A stretch of DNA of 64,000 nucleotides from Laccaria trichodermophora (lineage: Eukaryota; Basidiomycota; Agaricomycetes; Agaricales; Hydnangiaceae): the NCBI GenBank assembly GCA_018417955.1, contig JACTVC010000006.1, forward strand, positions 558,001-622,000. Reading direction: 5' to 3'. Below are positions 13,849-24,059 of the stretch, in pieces (the stretch's first letter is position 1; the number at the start of each line of letters is the position of its first letter). The position numbers were made by a program, and so were the translations under genes. The notes below the pieces were generated by a model, which had not been told where the DNA came from, made no database searches, and saw nothing but the letters and a program-made list of their open reading frames with translations.

Positions 13849-15493
13849 GAGGTCTTTATTGTCCCCCACTGATTCCTGCAGGATTCCTGAGGATTCCTGA
13901 GGATTCTTGCACAGTCCCAGGACTGAGTATTGGCTGATGTACCAGCCAATTTTTTCAGTCCTGTGGGGGTCCATTCCTGAGGACTGAAGACAGTCCTGAG
14001 GATTTTCAGACAGGACTAGTCCCAGGATTGATGCATGTGATGAGTCACATGACCCACAAACATGTGCTTGGAATGCATCACGTGATGTGATGCATCCCGT
14101 GCAGATGTTTGTTGATGATGGTTTTCATATGTGACACGACACGTCACCTCTCTCTTTCATCACCACCACCTCTCTCTTTCATCATCACCCACCACCACTC
14201 GCCCACGACGACGACGACGACGGCCACAACAGACAACGACAACGACAACGACGACATTGACAACGACAACGGTGGTGGTGCCCCACAAACGGCGCCACCA
14301 CCAAACGGATGACGTGGCACACCCATCTGGGTGTGCCGCGTCGACGGTGATTTTCTCGACGACGAACGCCCACGACCCCACGACGAGGGACGACAACCCC
14401 ACCACCACGACACACCACGACGGCCCACCCACCGACGCTGACTGCGACGGCGAAGAACGGAAACGGCGGTGGCGCCCAACAAACGGCGCCACCACCAAAC
14501 CGCTGACGTGGCATGCCCATCCGGGTATGCCACGTCGACGGCGACTTTTTCGACAACGAACGGGACCCCGCGACGAGCCACCACAACCACACCAGCACCC
14601 CTTCCGCCACCACCCACGAACGACGAGCGCCCACGGACAACGACAACAACCCCACCCACGGAAAACGACAACCCCGTACCCGCGAACGACGAGCGCCCAC
14701 GGACAACGACCACCCACGAGCGCCCACGGATGACAACGAGCCCCCCATGTACGACGATGCCCACGCATGGACGACGACCCCCCACGCACGAACGACGAGC
14801 GCCCGCGGACAACGCGCACCCACAGACAGACACGACCCCCCCACCACTGCCGACGAACGGCGAACGAGGCCGCCACCGACGAGCGGCAATGAGTGCCCAC
14901 CCCCAGTATGTCCCCCCTCCCTTTCTATCCTTCCTTCCTGTCTATCCTCCCTCCCTGTCTGTCCTCCCTCCCTGTCTGTCCCCCCTCTCTGTCTGTCCTC
15001 CCTCCCTGTTTGTCCCCCCTCCCTGTCTGTCCTCTTTCCCTATCTATCCTCCCTCCCTGTCTGTCACCATTTCTGTCTGTCTGTCCCCCATTTCTCTCTA
15101 TCTCCCTTCCTCTCTGTTCTCCCTTTCCTGTCCTCCTTTCTACCCTGTCTGTACCCCCCTTCCTGTCTGTCCCTCCTTCCCCCCTCCCTGTAATATACTT
15201 GTAAAGTAATTTTGATGTTATTTAAAATATAATTAAATTCTACTATGTATTGATATCTGAATGTGTTAAGGAGGGAAATAGAGTTAAGTTCATTAAGGAA
15301 GTTAGAGGAAGTGTTTAAAGATGTCACAGATGGTTAAATGTCATGTAGTCCTCAGGAATCCTGAGGACTTGACAGAATTTTTCTCCTAAAACTCAAATTT
15401 GCCAAAATTATGGTGTAGTCCTGCAGGAATCCTCAGGAATCCTCAGGAATCCTGTGAGTCCTGCAGGAATCAGTGGGGGACTGATAAGTACTG
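13849..15493. mobile_element. TIR element A1 (hAT-like, non-autonomous, 8-bp TSD)
   Basis: Ends are GAGGTCTTTATTGTCCCCCA on the left and, read inward from the right, CAGTACTTATCAGTCCCCCA. They are flanked by the perfect 8-bp repeat GACGAGCG (13841-13848 and 15494-15501). Inside are subterminal repeats of ATTCCTGAGG, two copies of a segment containing a hairpin with GACGTGGC/GCC(A/G)CGTC arms (14311-14342 and 14505-14536), ACG-rich simple sequence, a polypyrimidine block of CTCCCTGTCTGTC repeats (about 14910-15190) and an AT-rich block (15190-15330). Open frames in the simple sequence run on all strands and are not genes. No transposase is present. The 8-bp TSD and (C/G)AG ends suggest hAT mobilisation in trans. 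Confidence 0.85.
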
Positions 15494-15598
15494 GACGAGC
15501 GTATACCCTTCCCTTTGTTTTTTGTTCTTCCCTTCTTTCCTCCTACATCGTTTCTCTTTTCTTATTTGGATTCATCGCGCATACTCATCCACGACATC

Positions 15599-18163
15599 AT
15601 GGAATTCTTGTATACTGACGGAGATGGGATTGTCCCAACATCAGGTCGGGAAGTCATGCCGGCAGGGGAATGGATTGCGTTGAACGCATCAGCAGGTAAG
15701 ATTCCCTCTACAGATGTCTTTCAGCAAGCTTTGGAGGATCGAGCATTTCAGCTGGAGGAGACCTGCGCACGGCCAATGGCATGGACTTGGACGAAGGAGC
15801 CCGCCTGGTTCAGTCAACGCTACCACTGGGACGCGTGGAACGTAATCGAATCCTTCCCCGACGAAAACGACAACGTCCCTTGGTACTTTAACGAGGGAAG
15901 CGCGCCCATCATCAACAACGGAGGAAAGTTCTACTTGGCAACCGATCTACAGGAGAAAGCAATGGACTTGCTTTCGCGTCTATGGTTGTGCGTTGAATCA
16001 GTCGTCTCCAACCCCCCTTTCATCAAGGGCACCAACCATCCTTTGAAGTTCAACTATCTCCGCTTACAGTCGGGCTGGGACTCAGCAGACAGTGTCGACT
16101 CCATTACCAGGGAAGCCCGAGCGAAGGCCTTGGAGTTCTTGGGATTTCTCAATTGGTGGACCTCGTCAGTCACTCATTGGGACTTTTCTCTACATCCCTG
16201 GATGGTAGATTTCATCAGGACTTTCCAGCTTGGCAGCCTGAAGAAACGAGGTGTATTCTTGGATCTAGTCAGGAATTGGCACCATCTCAACATCGCACAC
16301 CTGTTAGCGGAGGACGTCCCAGTTTATTACTTCTGGATGGACGACCATACCCAATACCCCAGCCTCACCCAGCTGTCCCCCCGCATCCTTCAAGCCTATC
16401 ATGACGCCTGTACAGCGCTGGACAGAACCGAGGTCGACGCGGAAGAGATAATGGGCTACGACGAGGAAATCACAACAATCCGACGTCACGACGAATTCTT
16501 ACAGCTTCGCTTCCCACCCGATCACATCTCCTCTCCACTATTCATCGATATCCTGGCCACCGCCACAGTTTTCATAGTAGACTTCGAGGGATGGGCTCGA
16601 CGCCCTATCACAGACTACGCCGAGAAGTTCCACTTCTTCATTGACTTGGAGATGACTGGAGGCATGGTGACGATTTGGCGATGGAAACCACGAGTAACCA
16701 ACCCAGGTTCTGGTCAGAAAGCGGGGACGGAGGGCTCAGGCATCAGCGTAGAAGCAAAACACGGCAACCGCGATATTCGAGAAATCTTCAAAAGCTTGTA
16801 CGCCCCTTCCCCCAAGGAAAGCTTTGACAAGTGGGGACGTCTGTGTCTTCCAGGGGAAGTCAGCAGCGACTCGTCTGCAGGTTCCCCCAACCCCAATGCT
16901 TCGCCACTGCGCGACGAGGCTTCAGTCATGATGCTTCCACGTCCTAGCTGGGTTCCTGAAGCTCATCCTAGCATTCCAGTGCCACGCATGCCAGCTTCTG
17001 AGGAAATTCCATCCAGATGGGTACAGGCGATGTCTGCGCCTTCTCCTCTTTTGTCCCAGTCACGAGCGTCATCGGTCCGCCGGTCTGACACCTCCGAGCG
17101 ACGCAGCTCCTGAGACTCTCGACGGTCAGCCTCTCCCCCCACCTCCTCACGCAAGCAGCTACTACCAGCTTTGCGGAGTACTTTCCTGGCGGAATTACGC
17201 AGGTTGGGAGATGAATTTGCAGTTCGCGAAGCAACGTGGTCCAGCAAGAAGCCCTTGAACTGGAACTTGGAGTTCCTCGACATTGGGTTCCTACTCATTC
17301 CTAACCCCAAAGCTCAAGCTCGACTTCGCTATTGGGCAGCTTGCTCCGGCGACGCATCATCTATGGCTGCCATCCTTTTCAAAGCCATCTGCTTCAGCAT
17401 TCCGTTCGCGATCGGGATCAAAGTTGAGGATTTCAGTCGTTTTAAACCAGAAGAGGTATCGGATATGGACCAACTCGTTGGGAAGCCAACCTGTAACGTG
17501 GAACCCCCTTTTCTCTACACAGCTCAAGGGGCCCTTAAGGCTTACTACATGAGCCGTGTCAACAACGTCATTCGTCGCCCTCATGCCAGGATTCTCATAG
17601 GCATGGGGGGCCCTATCGCTTGGCTAGGTCGCAAATGGGGCGGAGCAGAACTGGTCGCGCAGTTCATGTCAGGGCCTTCCCCAGACGTCTACGTTCATCG
17701 TCGCGGATACATCGATTCCGACGACAAACACCCGTTGTTTTTATACACTAACGAGATGTCTCCACAAGAAGTCGACGTCATGTTTGGCTGTGTCCGTAGC
17801 GACAGTGACAAAGATAAATCCCTCTACCCATCCAAGGACATATTGGACGACGGCTGCTTCTTCTGGACAGGCGAGTGGGATAGTCGCATGGAGGACATGT
17901 TCATAGACTTGACCAAGGAAATCTTACAGGGTACAGCGAAATTCCGCACGCCAGGAATGTGGAACGATTATTTTCGGTGTCGGAATCGCATGAGCAGAGG
18001 CAATCGTGATCGTTTGAACCACGTCGTACCAGCTTCCTTAATGCAACTTCATACCAGGATCTTAGACGGTTTCCACGTCGATTGGCACAAGTCTCACATT
18101 GCTCGCATCGAAATTCCGGAGGAGTACAGACCCTGTCAAATCGGAAATAGGGGGGCTTTGTGA
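15599..18163 (+). pseudogene. Gypsy-1 third ORF (ORF3), unknown function, one TGA stop
   Basis: An 854-codon frame beginning MEFLYTDGDGIVPTSGREVM, interrupted only by TGA at 17111-17113 and ending with TGA at 18161-18163. I do not recognise a domain. The first half is globular and Trp-rich (WTWTKEPAWFSQRYHWDAW). A middle stretch around 16890-17160 is S/P/R-rich, and the second half is again globular (NPKAQARLRYWAACSGDASS, IRRPHARILIGMGGPIAW). There is no signal peptide and no clear membrane span, so it does not look like an envelope protein. It sits between pol and the polypurine tract; the tract lies inside its 3' coding end and its stop codon lies within the first bases of the LTR. The stop reads SS*DSRR, consistent with a decayed arginine. 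Confidence 0.7.
18143..18158 (+). other. Polypurine tract of Gypsy-1
   Basis: The purine-rich run GGAAATAGGGGGG followed by CTT sits immediately before the TGTGAGG start of the 3' LTR. It is the expected primer site for plus-strand DNA synthesis. Gypsy-3 has the same arrangement (ACAGGGGGGCTT before its 3' LTR). Confidence 0.75.
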
Positions 18164-18194
18164 GGGGTCGATACTAAGGCATTCCCCCCTCTTG
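18159..18194 (+). repeat. First 36 bases of the Gypsy-1 3' LTR
   Basis: By eye identical to 5207-5242. The LTR breaks off at CCCTCTTG, where TIR element A2 starts. The remaining roughly 560 bases expected from the 5' LTR are not found on the far side of A2. Confidence 0.85.
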
Positions 18195-20397
18195 CAGTAC
18201 TTATCAGTCCCCCACTGATTCCTGCAGGTGTAACGGGTAGGTCTACGGAGTAAACCTCCTTCCACCATTTACTATTATTTCCGACTTTACATGGACCTTC
18301 AGTTGTCACTCAGTCACAGTAGTCACACTTACACATTATTCTCCCAGTCACACATGTAGTAGGATATCTTTCTTACCATCATTCCTTCAACGGCTTGCAG
18401 CCTTCGAGCATCGTACTCACGACTCGACTACTTGCGTGGCAGGGATATAGTATTAGAGGTCAGCAGCATAGTGACTTACTGTGGAGAGCCCGTGACTCTC
18501 CTAAAGCTGAATACTTCTTGTTTCCCTTCAATCTTCTGTAGAAGATCTCTCTACACCTTTCTGCGGCATTCCGGGAAAGGAGAGTACGACTACGCTTGTG
18601 GCTTTCCAGAGCATCAGTAGCCACTCGCGTATTGAGATTGACTCCTAAGACTCAGATTAGACCCTCGTCAGAGGTCCTCACACCATTGTGTCAACTTTAT
18701 TGCAACAAGCTCGCCAGATACATCTCGTCGTTGCTACTCGAGCTACGTAATTAGACGTCGCACCTCGAACAGGTTCCCACAGCAGGACTCACAGGATTCC
18801 TGAGGATTCCTGAGGATTCCTGCAGGACTACACCATAATTTTGGCAAATTTGAGTTTTAGGAGAAAAATTCTGTCAAGTCCTCAGGATTCCTGAGGACTA
18901 CATGACATTTAACCATCTGTGACATCTTTAAACACTTCCTCTAACTTCCTTAATGAACTTAACTCTATTTCCCTCCTTAACACATTCAGATATCAATACA
19001 TAGTAGAATTTAATTATATTTTAAATAACATCAAAATTACTTTACAAGTATATTACAGGGAGGGGGGAAGGAGGGACAGACAGGAAGGGGGGTACAGACA
19101 GGGTAGAAAGGAGGACAGGAAAGGGAGAACAGAGAGGAAGGGAGATAGAGAGAAATGGGGGACATACAGACAGAAATGGTGACAGACAGGGAGGGAGGAT
19201 AGATAGGGAAAGAGGACAGACAGGGAGGGGGGACAAACAGGGAGGGAGGACAGACAGAGAGGGGGGACAGACAGGGAGGGAGGACAGACAGGGAGGGAGG
19301 ATAGACAGGAAGGAAGGATAGAAAGGGAGGGGGGACATACTGGGGGTGGGCACTCATTGCCGCTCGTCGGTGGCGGCCTCGTTCGCCGTTCGTCGGCAGT
19401 GGTGGGGGGGTCGTGTCTGTCTGTGGGTGCGCGTTGTCCGCGGGCGCTCGTCGTTCGTGCGTGGGGGGTCGTCGTCCATGCGTGGGCATCGTCGTACATG
19501 GGGGGCTCGTTGTCATCCGTGGGCGCTCGTGGGTGGTCGTTGTCCGTGGGCGCTCGTCGTTCGCGGGTACGGGGTTGTCGTTTTCCGTGGGTGGGGTTGT
19601 TGTCGTTGTCCGTGGGCGCTCGTCGTTCGTGGGTGGTGGCGGAAGGGGTGCTGGTGTGGTTGTGGTGGCTCGTCGCGGGGTCCCGTTCGTTGTCGAAAAA
19701 GTCGCCGTCGACGTGGCATACCCGGATGGGCATGCCACGTCAGCGGTTTGGTGGTGGCGCCGTTTGTTGGGCGCCACCGCCGTTTCCGTTCTTCGCCGTC
19801 GCAGTCAGCGTCGGTGGGTGGGCCGTCGTGGTGTGTCGTGGTGGTGGGGTTGTCGTCCCTCGTCGTGGGGTCGTGGGCGTTCGTCGTCGAGAAAATCACC
19901 GTCGACGCGGCACACCCAGATGGGTGTGCCACGTCATCCGTTTGGTGGTGGCGCCGTTTGTGGGGCACCACCACCGTTGTCGTTGTCAATGTCGTCGTTG
20001 TCGTTGTCGTTGTCTGTTGTGGCCGTCGTCGTCGTCGTCGTGGGCGAGTGGTGGTGGGTGATGATGAAAGAGAGAGGTGGTGGTGATGAAAGAGAGAGGT
20101 GACGTGTCGTGTCACATATGAAAACCATCATCAACAAACATCTGCACGGGATGCATCACATCACGTGATGCATTCCAAGCACATGTTTGTGGGTCATGTG
20201 ACTCATCACATGCATCAATCCTGGGACTAGTCCTGTCTGAAAATCCTCAGGACTGTCTTCAGTCCTCAGGAATGGACCCCCACAGGACTGAAAAAATTGG
20301 CTGGTACATCAGCCAATACTCAGTCCTGGGACTGTGCAAGAATCCTCAGGAATCCTCAGGAATCCTGCAGGAATCAGTGGGGGACAATAAAGACCTC
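18195..20397. mobile_element. TIR element A2, inverted copy of A1, split by a solo LTR
   Basis: Reverse-complement copy of A1. It starts CAGTACTTATCAGTCCCCCA and ends GGGGGACAATAAAGACCTC. It is interrupted after 34 bases by a 553-bp solo LTR plus 5-bp TSD. Apart from that insertion the two copies appear nearly identical over 1.6 kb (one clear change seen: GTCTGTCC versus GTATGTCC in the polypyrimidine block). Unlike A1 it has no TSD: the left flank is CCCTCTTG (Gypsy-1 LTR) and the right flank AAGAAACG (KDZ coding sequence). A1 and A2 form an inverted repeat with about 2.7 kb between them. Confidence 0.85.
18229..18781 (+). repeat. Solo LTR of a Gypsy-1-related element inside A2
   Basis: It starts TGTAACGGGTAGGTC and ends AGGTTCCCACA, flanked by the 5-bp TSD GCAGG (18224-18228 and 18782-18786). 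Removing it and one TSD copy restores exactly the A1 end sequence CTGCAGGACTCACAGG. It is homologous to, but clearly diverged from, the Gypsy-1 5' LTR. A solo LTR is what remains after recombination between two LTRs of a full element. Confidence 0.88.
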
Positions 20398-20903
20398 AAG
20401 AAACGGGCGAATATCAAGAAGGGCCTGGGTCAAGGCAAAAAGGTCGTGTCGTGGATATGGACCACGGCACAGTCCATTGTGAGCGGCAGTGAGGATGATT
20501 TGCATGAGGGTAAGTCTTTTGCCCTTACCTGTGATCAAACTGAGATACATGTACAGCCGTCATGGTCGAATGGGCAAAAGCGTGTGCAAGGCATCTACGA
20601 TGGTGGGAGGAGGTGTGTTTGTTGAAGGAGGAGATAAGACGTGTGCGGCAGAGCCTGGAGTGGAAGGCGGCGTGGTGGGAGGAGCGACAGCTGGGGTGGG
20701 AGGGGCTGGATGATGCTGGACGGGAGGGCATCCGGGCGTATGCGGTCAGGCAGGCCAATATGCAGCACACACTTCATGCTCAATTTTGCCATTTGTGGGA
20801 CAAGCCCATGATGCCGTTGGTTAGCCAGGATGATAGTGGGGAGGTGCCCTCATTTATCTTAGACCCTGTACTTGAGGAGCTGGTGGAGGAGGATGAGGGG
20901 TAG
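20398..20903 (+). pseudogene. KDZ-type transposase, C-terminal fragment
   Basis: Two exons, 20398-20509 and 20557-20903, joined across a 47-bp GTAAGT...CAG intron, ending in TAG. The peptide has VVSWIWTTA, then VEWAKACARHLRWWEEVCLL, a KEEIRRV helix, EWKAAWWEER and an acidic end. This pattern (SWIW, R/VEWAKA-RA---RW-EEV-LL-EEMRRV, EWKA-WW) is, from memory, the usual C-terminus of the large KDZ (Kyakuja-Dileera-Zisupton) transposases abundant in mushrooms. The N-terminal catalytic part is absent: the frame is entered directly from the end of element A2. It is a remnant, not a working transposase. Confidence 0.62.
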
Positions 20904-21430
20904 CAATATACCACTTTTTGCTGCATTGGGAATCTCGGGTGAGAGCATATTTGCACATATTTACCAGCAGCGGCAATTCATGAACGTCATCCAAATTGAA
21001 CATGTTCAATCCATCCTCTTGTGACATATTGACATGGAGGAAAGTGTCAGAATCATTGGAAATATATTGTGAGATTTGTTTAAAATGTTCTCCCCTGCTT
21101 CATTCTACGTGGAACATAGCCAGGATGGTGAAACATGGTTGCCCATCAGAAATACACAATTTATTATTTGGTTCTGTTAGGATCAGAGATCACAAAACCA
21201 GAATATGAAACAGGAAACCCCACAAAATGACAGAGTGCTGTCAATATCACACATATATAGTATATCAATAAATATGTACCCATATAACATCAACAATACC
21301 TCTTCCCACCCACCCTACAGCAAGCTGTGCATTAATCCACATCCAGACCAAGTGGTCAGATGCGCTCCCTATGGAAATGAATAAAGTGCATCCTTCCAGT
21401 TTATAAGGCATAGGACTACAGCCAAGGGTG
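20904..21430. other. Unassigned spacer between the KDZ fragment and the Gypsy-2 3' break
   Basis: AT-rich with no gene recognised. A possible LTR-like start (TGTTAGGATCAGAGATC) occurs near 21176, but no partner or TSD was found. The right edge is where Gypsy-2 integrase homology begins, after the QTDTLG codons near 21431. Confidence 0.35.
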
Positions 21431-22751
21431 TCCGTCTGGCCGTCCGCTTGTGGATGGTATGACGTCATAAGGGATCACTTCATCCCCATTAGTTGGCAAA
21501 CTTCTTTCCAAAAGTCCCCTCACCAACGTGTGTCTCGATCTGAGATAATTTGTCGAGGTATTCCAAACTTGGTCACAACGTGTTTGAAAAATAATCTGGC
21601 AGTTTCGACTTTGTTGATTTTAATGGTGGTCAGAATGAATATAGTGTATTTCGTGAGTTTGTCAACAATTACCAAGACATTATCGAATCCATTTGACAGG
21701 GGAAGTTCCAGTATAAAATCCATTGTGACTACTTTGAAAGGTTGAGTAGGAATGGGTATAGGTTGTAGTAGACCCACAGGTGCATGTCTTCTGGGTTTCG
21801 TCTTCTGACACACATTGCAAGTGTTCATGAAACTCTTGATTTCTCTAGACATCCGAGGCCAGTAATAGACTGAGCTGATTCTATTATAGGTCTTGTAATA
21901 GCTGCTATGAGCCACTTTGGAAATAACATCATGTCCCTCAGACATTATTTTGTTCCGTAATCCTCTCGGTATGCACATTCTCGAGTTTCCCATGCTGTCT
22001 TTGAAATATAGAAGTCCGTTATCAGCGTATTGGTACTGTGGAAAAGGCACGCTGTTGTCTTCATCTTCTCTTATTGCTTTCAAAACTAGATTGAAATGGG
22101 GATCTTCCTCATAAGCTGTCTTCCATTTTACCATTTCTTCTTGAGCCATTCCCACTAGAATTGAATAACTTCGTGACATCGATTGTGTATCGTCTATTTC
22201 TTCAGAGTTTCCTACTCATAACTTAATAGGTATGTTCATTGTCTCTTCTTCCACTTCCATTTCTGACTTCATAAAATTGGAAGCAACGGTCAGTAATCTT
22301 TCTTCGAATTGTGGTCCTAACTCTTCAAACATGTTTTTAAGAGGATCCTCGACTGGCTTCAACTTTAGCAAGGTCAATTTGGAATTAACTGGCCCTTCTT
22401 GACTAGGTTGTTTTCTCTGTAATTGGGAAACCAGGTCCACGTTCGAGTGAACTCTACCCGCCCAATGTACGATTTTCATATTAGGGAAAGCTGAGAAAAC
22501 TAATCCCCATGTAAGTAATCTTCGATTGACATTCTGAAAAGTCTTACTCCAGGTCAAGGCCGCATGATTGGTTATAGCAAGGATCTTTTCGCCTTCCAGG
22601 TAAGCTGGAATTTTATAAGTCCCTCCTTCAACACTAAAGCTTCTCTCTCAGTAGGAGAATAATTTCTCTCAGCGGCCTGCAAAATGCGTGACCAGTAAGC
22701 TACTACTCACTCAACATGAACTATAGTCACATCAAAATCGTCGTTCCACTA
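21431..22751 (-). pseudogene. Gypsy-2 RNase H and integrase, broken
   Basis: Minus-strand frame with TAG at 22749-22751 and TGA at 22707-22709, 22216-22218, 21520-22 and 21475-77. The RNase H part reads HVE*VVAYWSRILQAAERNY, then TNHAALTW, NRRLLTWG and HWAGRVHSNVDLVSQL. A frameshift lies near 22600. Integrase has a zinc-binding segment ending CNVCQKTK, the first Asp in TMDFILELP, the second in SDRDTRW, then SYHPQADGQTDTLG, after which homology stops. Gypsy-1 has HVERVIVYWSR at the aligned position, so the TGA at 22707 replaces arginine. The GPY/F and chromodomain parts are missing. Confidence 0.85.
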
Positions 22752-23502
22752 TCCAATTAGAGGTATATCCAATCCCTCCTTGTCCAGGTGAGTAATTAAA
22801 CTCGGTATTGCTTCACCCTTTTTGAAGGCCTTTTCTAACCTTTCATAAACTTTGGTTCCCTTTAAGTCTCCAACCTTTATTGGTTGAACTTGTTGCAAAA
22901 TTGCGGCTACTGCAAAATCGCAAGCGTCAGAGTAAATTCGATAAGGTATTCCCGGTATCGTGTGGGCCCTTACTGGCGCTTCGGTAAGGACTTGTTTGCA
23001 TAAATCGTAAGCGGTCTGTTCCTCTTCTCTCCAAATCCATTTATTTTCTTTCTTGAGTAGTTGAAATAATGGATGAGCTAACCAAGTGTAAAAGGGGATA
23101 TACGATGAAAAATATACCATCATCCCTAAGAATACCTGCAAGTCATGTACATTTTTGGGATTGTCAAGTTGCACTATAGCGTCAACCTTTTCCTTATGAG
23201 TGGATAATCCCAATCTAGAAACCTTCTGGCCCAGTAACATGATAGATTGATACCCAAAATGACATTTCGAAGGAGAAAGCATTATTCCTGAAGACTTAAT
23301 TGCTTTTAACACGGTCTCAATATGTTGACAATGATCCTCAAAGGACTTTGAGAAAATTACAATGTCATCAATATATACTAATGCGAAGATCCATAAGAAG
23401 GGGGCTAATATTTTTTGCATGACGCGTTGAAAAACTGCTGGGCCATTCCTGTATCTGAATGGCATTCTCCTGAATTGAAAAAGTCCTCGATGGCATCGAA
23501 AC
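22752..23502 (-). pseudogene. Gypsy-2 reverse transcriptase, C-terminal half, into RNase H
   Basis: Minus-strand frame directly left of the Gypsy-3 insertion. It reads CHRGLFQFRRMPFRYRNGP, the catalytic VYIDDIVIFSK, KCHFGYQS, LGQKVSRLGLSTH, FLGMMVYFSSYIP and the RNase H beginning with YSDACDFAVAAILQQ. Catalytic Asp residues are kept. The open frame continues on the other side into the Gypsy-3 LTR (up to about 23606), but that part is an artefact of the insertion. Confidence 0.9.
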
Positions 23503-23868
23503 TGTAATGGTGTAGTAACATACTCGTTGTGTGATCTAGAACCATCATATTTACATATATTTGTTTCCATTCTGTATAGTATTGTATTCTCAACAAATAT
23601 ACTCACTTTGCAACCACATTATATATTACATGTGGACGGAGTCACACCCTTTCTGTACGGCTAGGCAGCCATACGCCTCCCCTCCGGGATACAAGAGTCC
23701 TGCGCTGGGTGACCGCGCCCCAGTTCCTGGGTCACAGGATAAATTACACGTGGTACCGCTTTGCAGCACCACGTTATGAACTCTTTCACGTGTACAACGA
23801 ATATTCTCCGCTGCCATCTCGCACTCACGCCTTCGTCGAGAAGTCCTGATCAGCCCTTTAATTTCACA
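23503..23868 (+). repeat. 5' LTR of Gypsy-3
   Basis: Starts TGTAATGGTGTAGTAACATA and ends GCCCTTTAATTTCACA. The following bases, ATGGTGGGGGCACC, include a TGG two bases in that could open a primer-binding site, but no tRNA match is claimed. The boundary is confirmed by the GAAAC target repeat and by the 3' copy. Confidence 0.9.
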
Positions 23869-24059
23869 ATGGTGGGGGCACCGCGGACTTCACCAAGATG
23901 AAGTCCATGAGTGCAGAAGCTTGGAGAAACTACATAAGGCAAGTCTGATTGACAGATCCCGTCAACTCACAACACCTTCCAGAATTCCCGACTCCCAAGT
24001 AAACCTAAACCCTGACACAGGCGAGAAAACCGTCGTCCTCGCCTCACACGATGCTCCCA

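Larger units (their letters stand above)
5207..18194 (+). mobile_element. Gypsy-1: chromodomain Ty3/Gypsy retrotransposon with an extra 3' ORF, truncated at its 3' LTR
   Basis: Order of parts: 5' LTR (5207-5801), gag with zinc knuckle, aspartic protease, reverse transcriptase, RNase H, integrase and chromodomain (to 13783), a nested TIR element A1 (13849-15493), a third ORF (15599-18163), a polypurine tract (18143-18158) and the first 36 bases of the 3' LTR (18159-18194). By eye those 36 bases are identical to the start of the 5' LTR. The rest of the 3' LTR is missing where element A2 begins. The gag-pol frame carries two TGA stops and two frameshifts, so the copy is dead. The pol order RT-RH-IN with a terminal chromodomain places it among chromoviruses, which target integration to chromatin marks. 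Confidence 0.9.

Noticed and set aside
14109..15209. Long overlapping open frames in A1 (and mirrored in A2)
   Set aside because: They come from ACG/GTC repeats and CTCCCTGTCTGTC tandem repeats, occur on both strands and several frames, and give low-complexity peptides.
7485..17113. Recoded TGA (readthrough or altered genetic code) as the reason for TGA-only stops
   Set aside because: TGA also ends frames naturally here (13781 after the chromodomain, 18161 for ORF3), and aligned sister elements have ordinary arginine codons at the stop sites. Decay of CGA explains it more simply.
13849..20397. A composite transposon formed by A1 and A2 carrying ORF3
   Set aside because: The outer flanks (GACGAGCG and AAGAAACG) do not match, whereas A1 alone has a perfect TSD, and ORF3 belongs to Gypsy-1 (polypurine tract and LTR start follow it).
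23503..23868. The frame at 23561-23779 (repeated at 40773-40991) as a gene
   Set aside because: It lies wholly in the Gypsy-3 LTR; both copies are open only because LTRs are duplicated.
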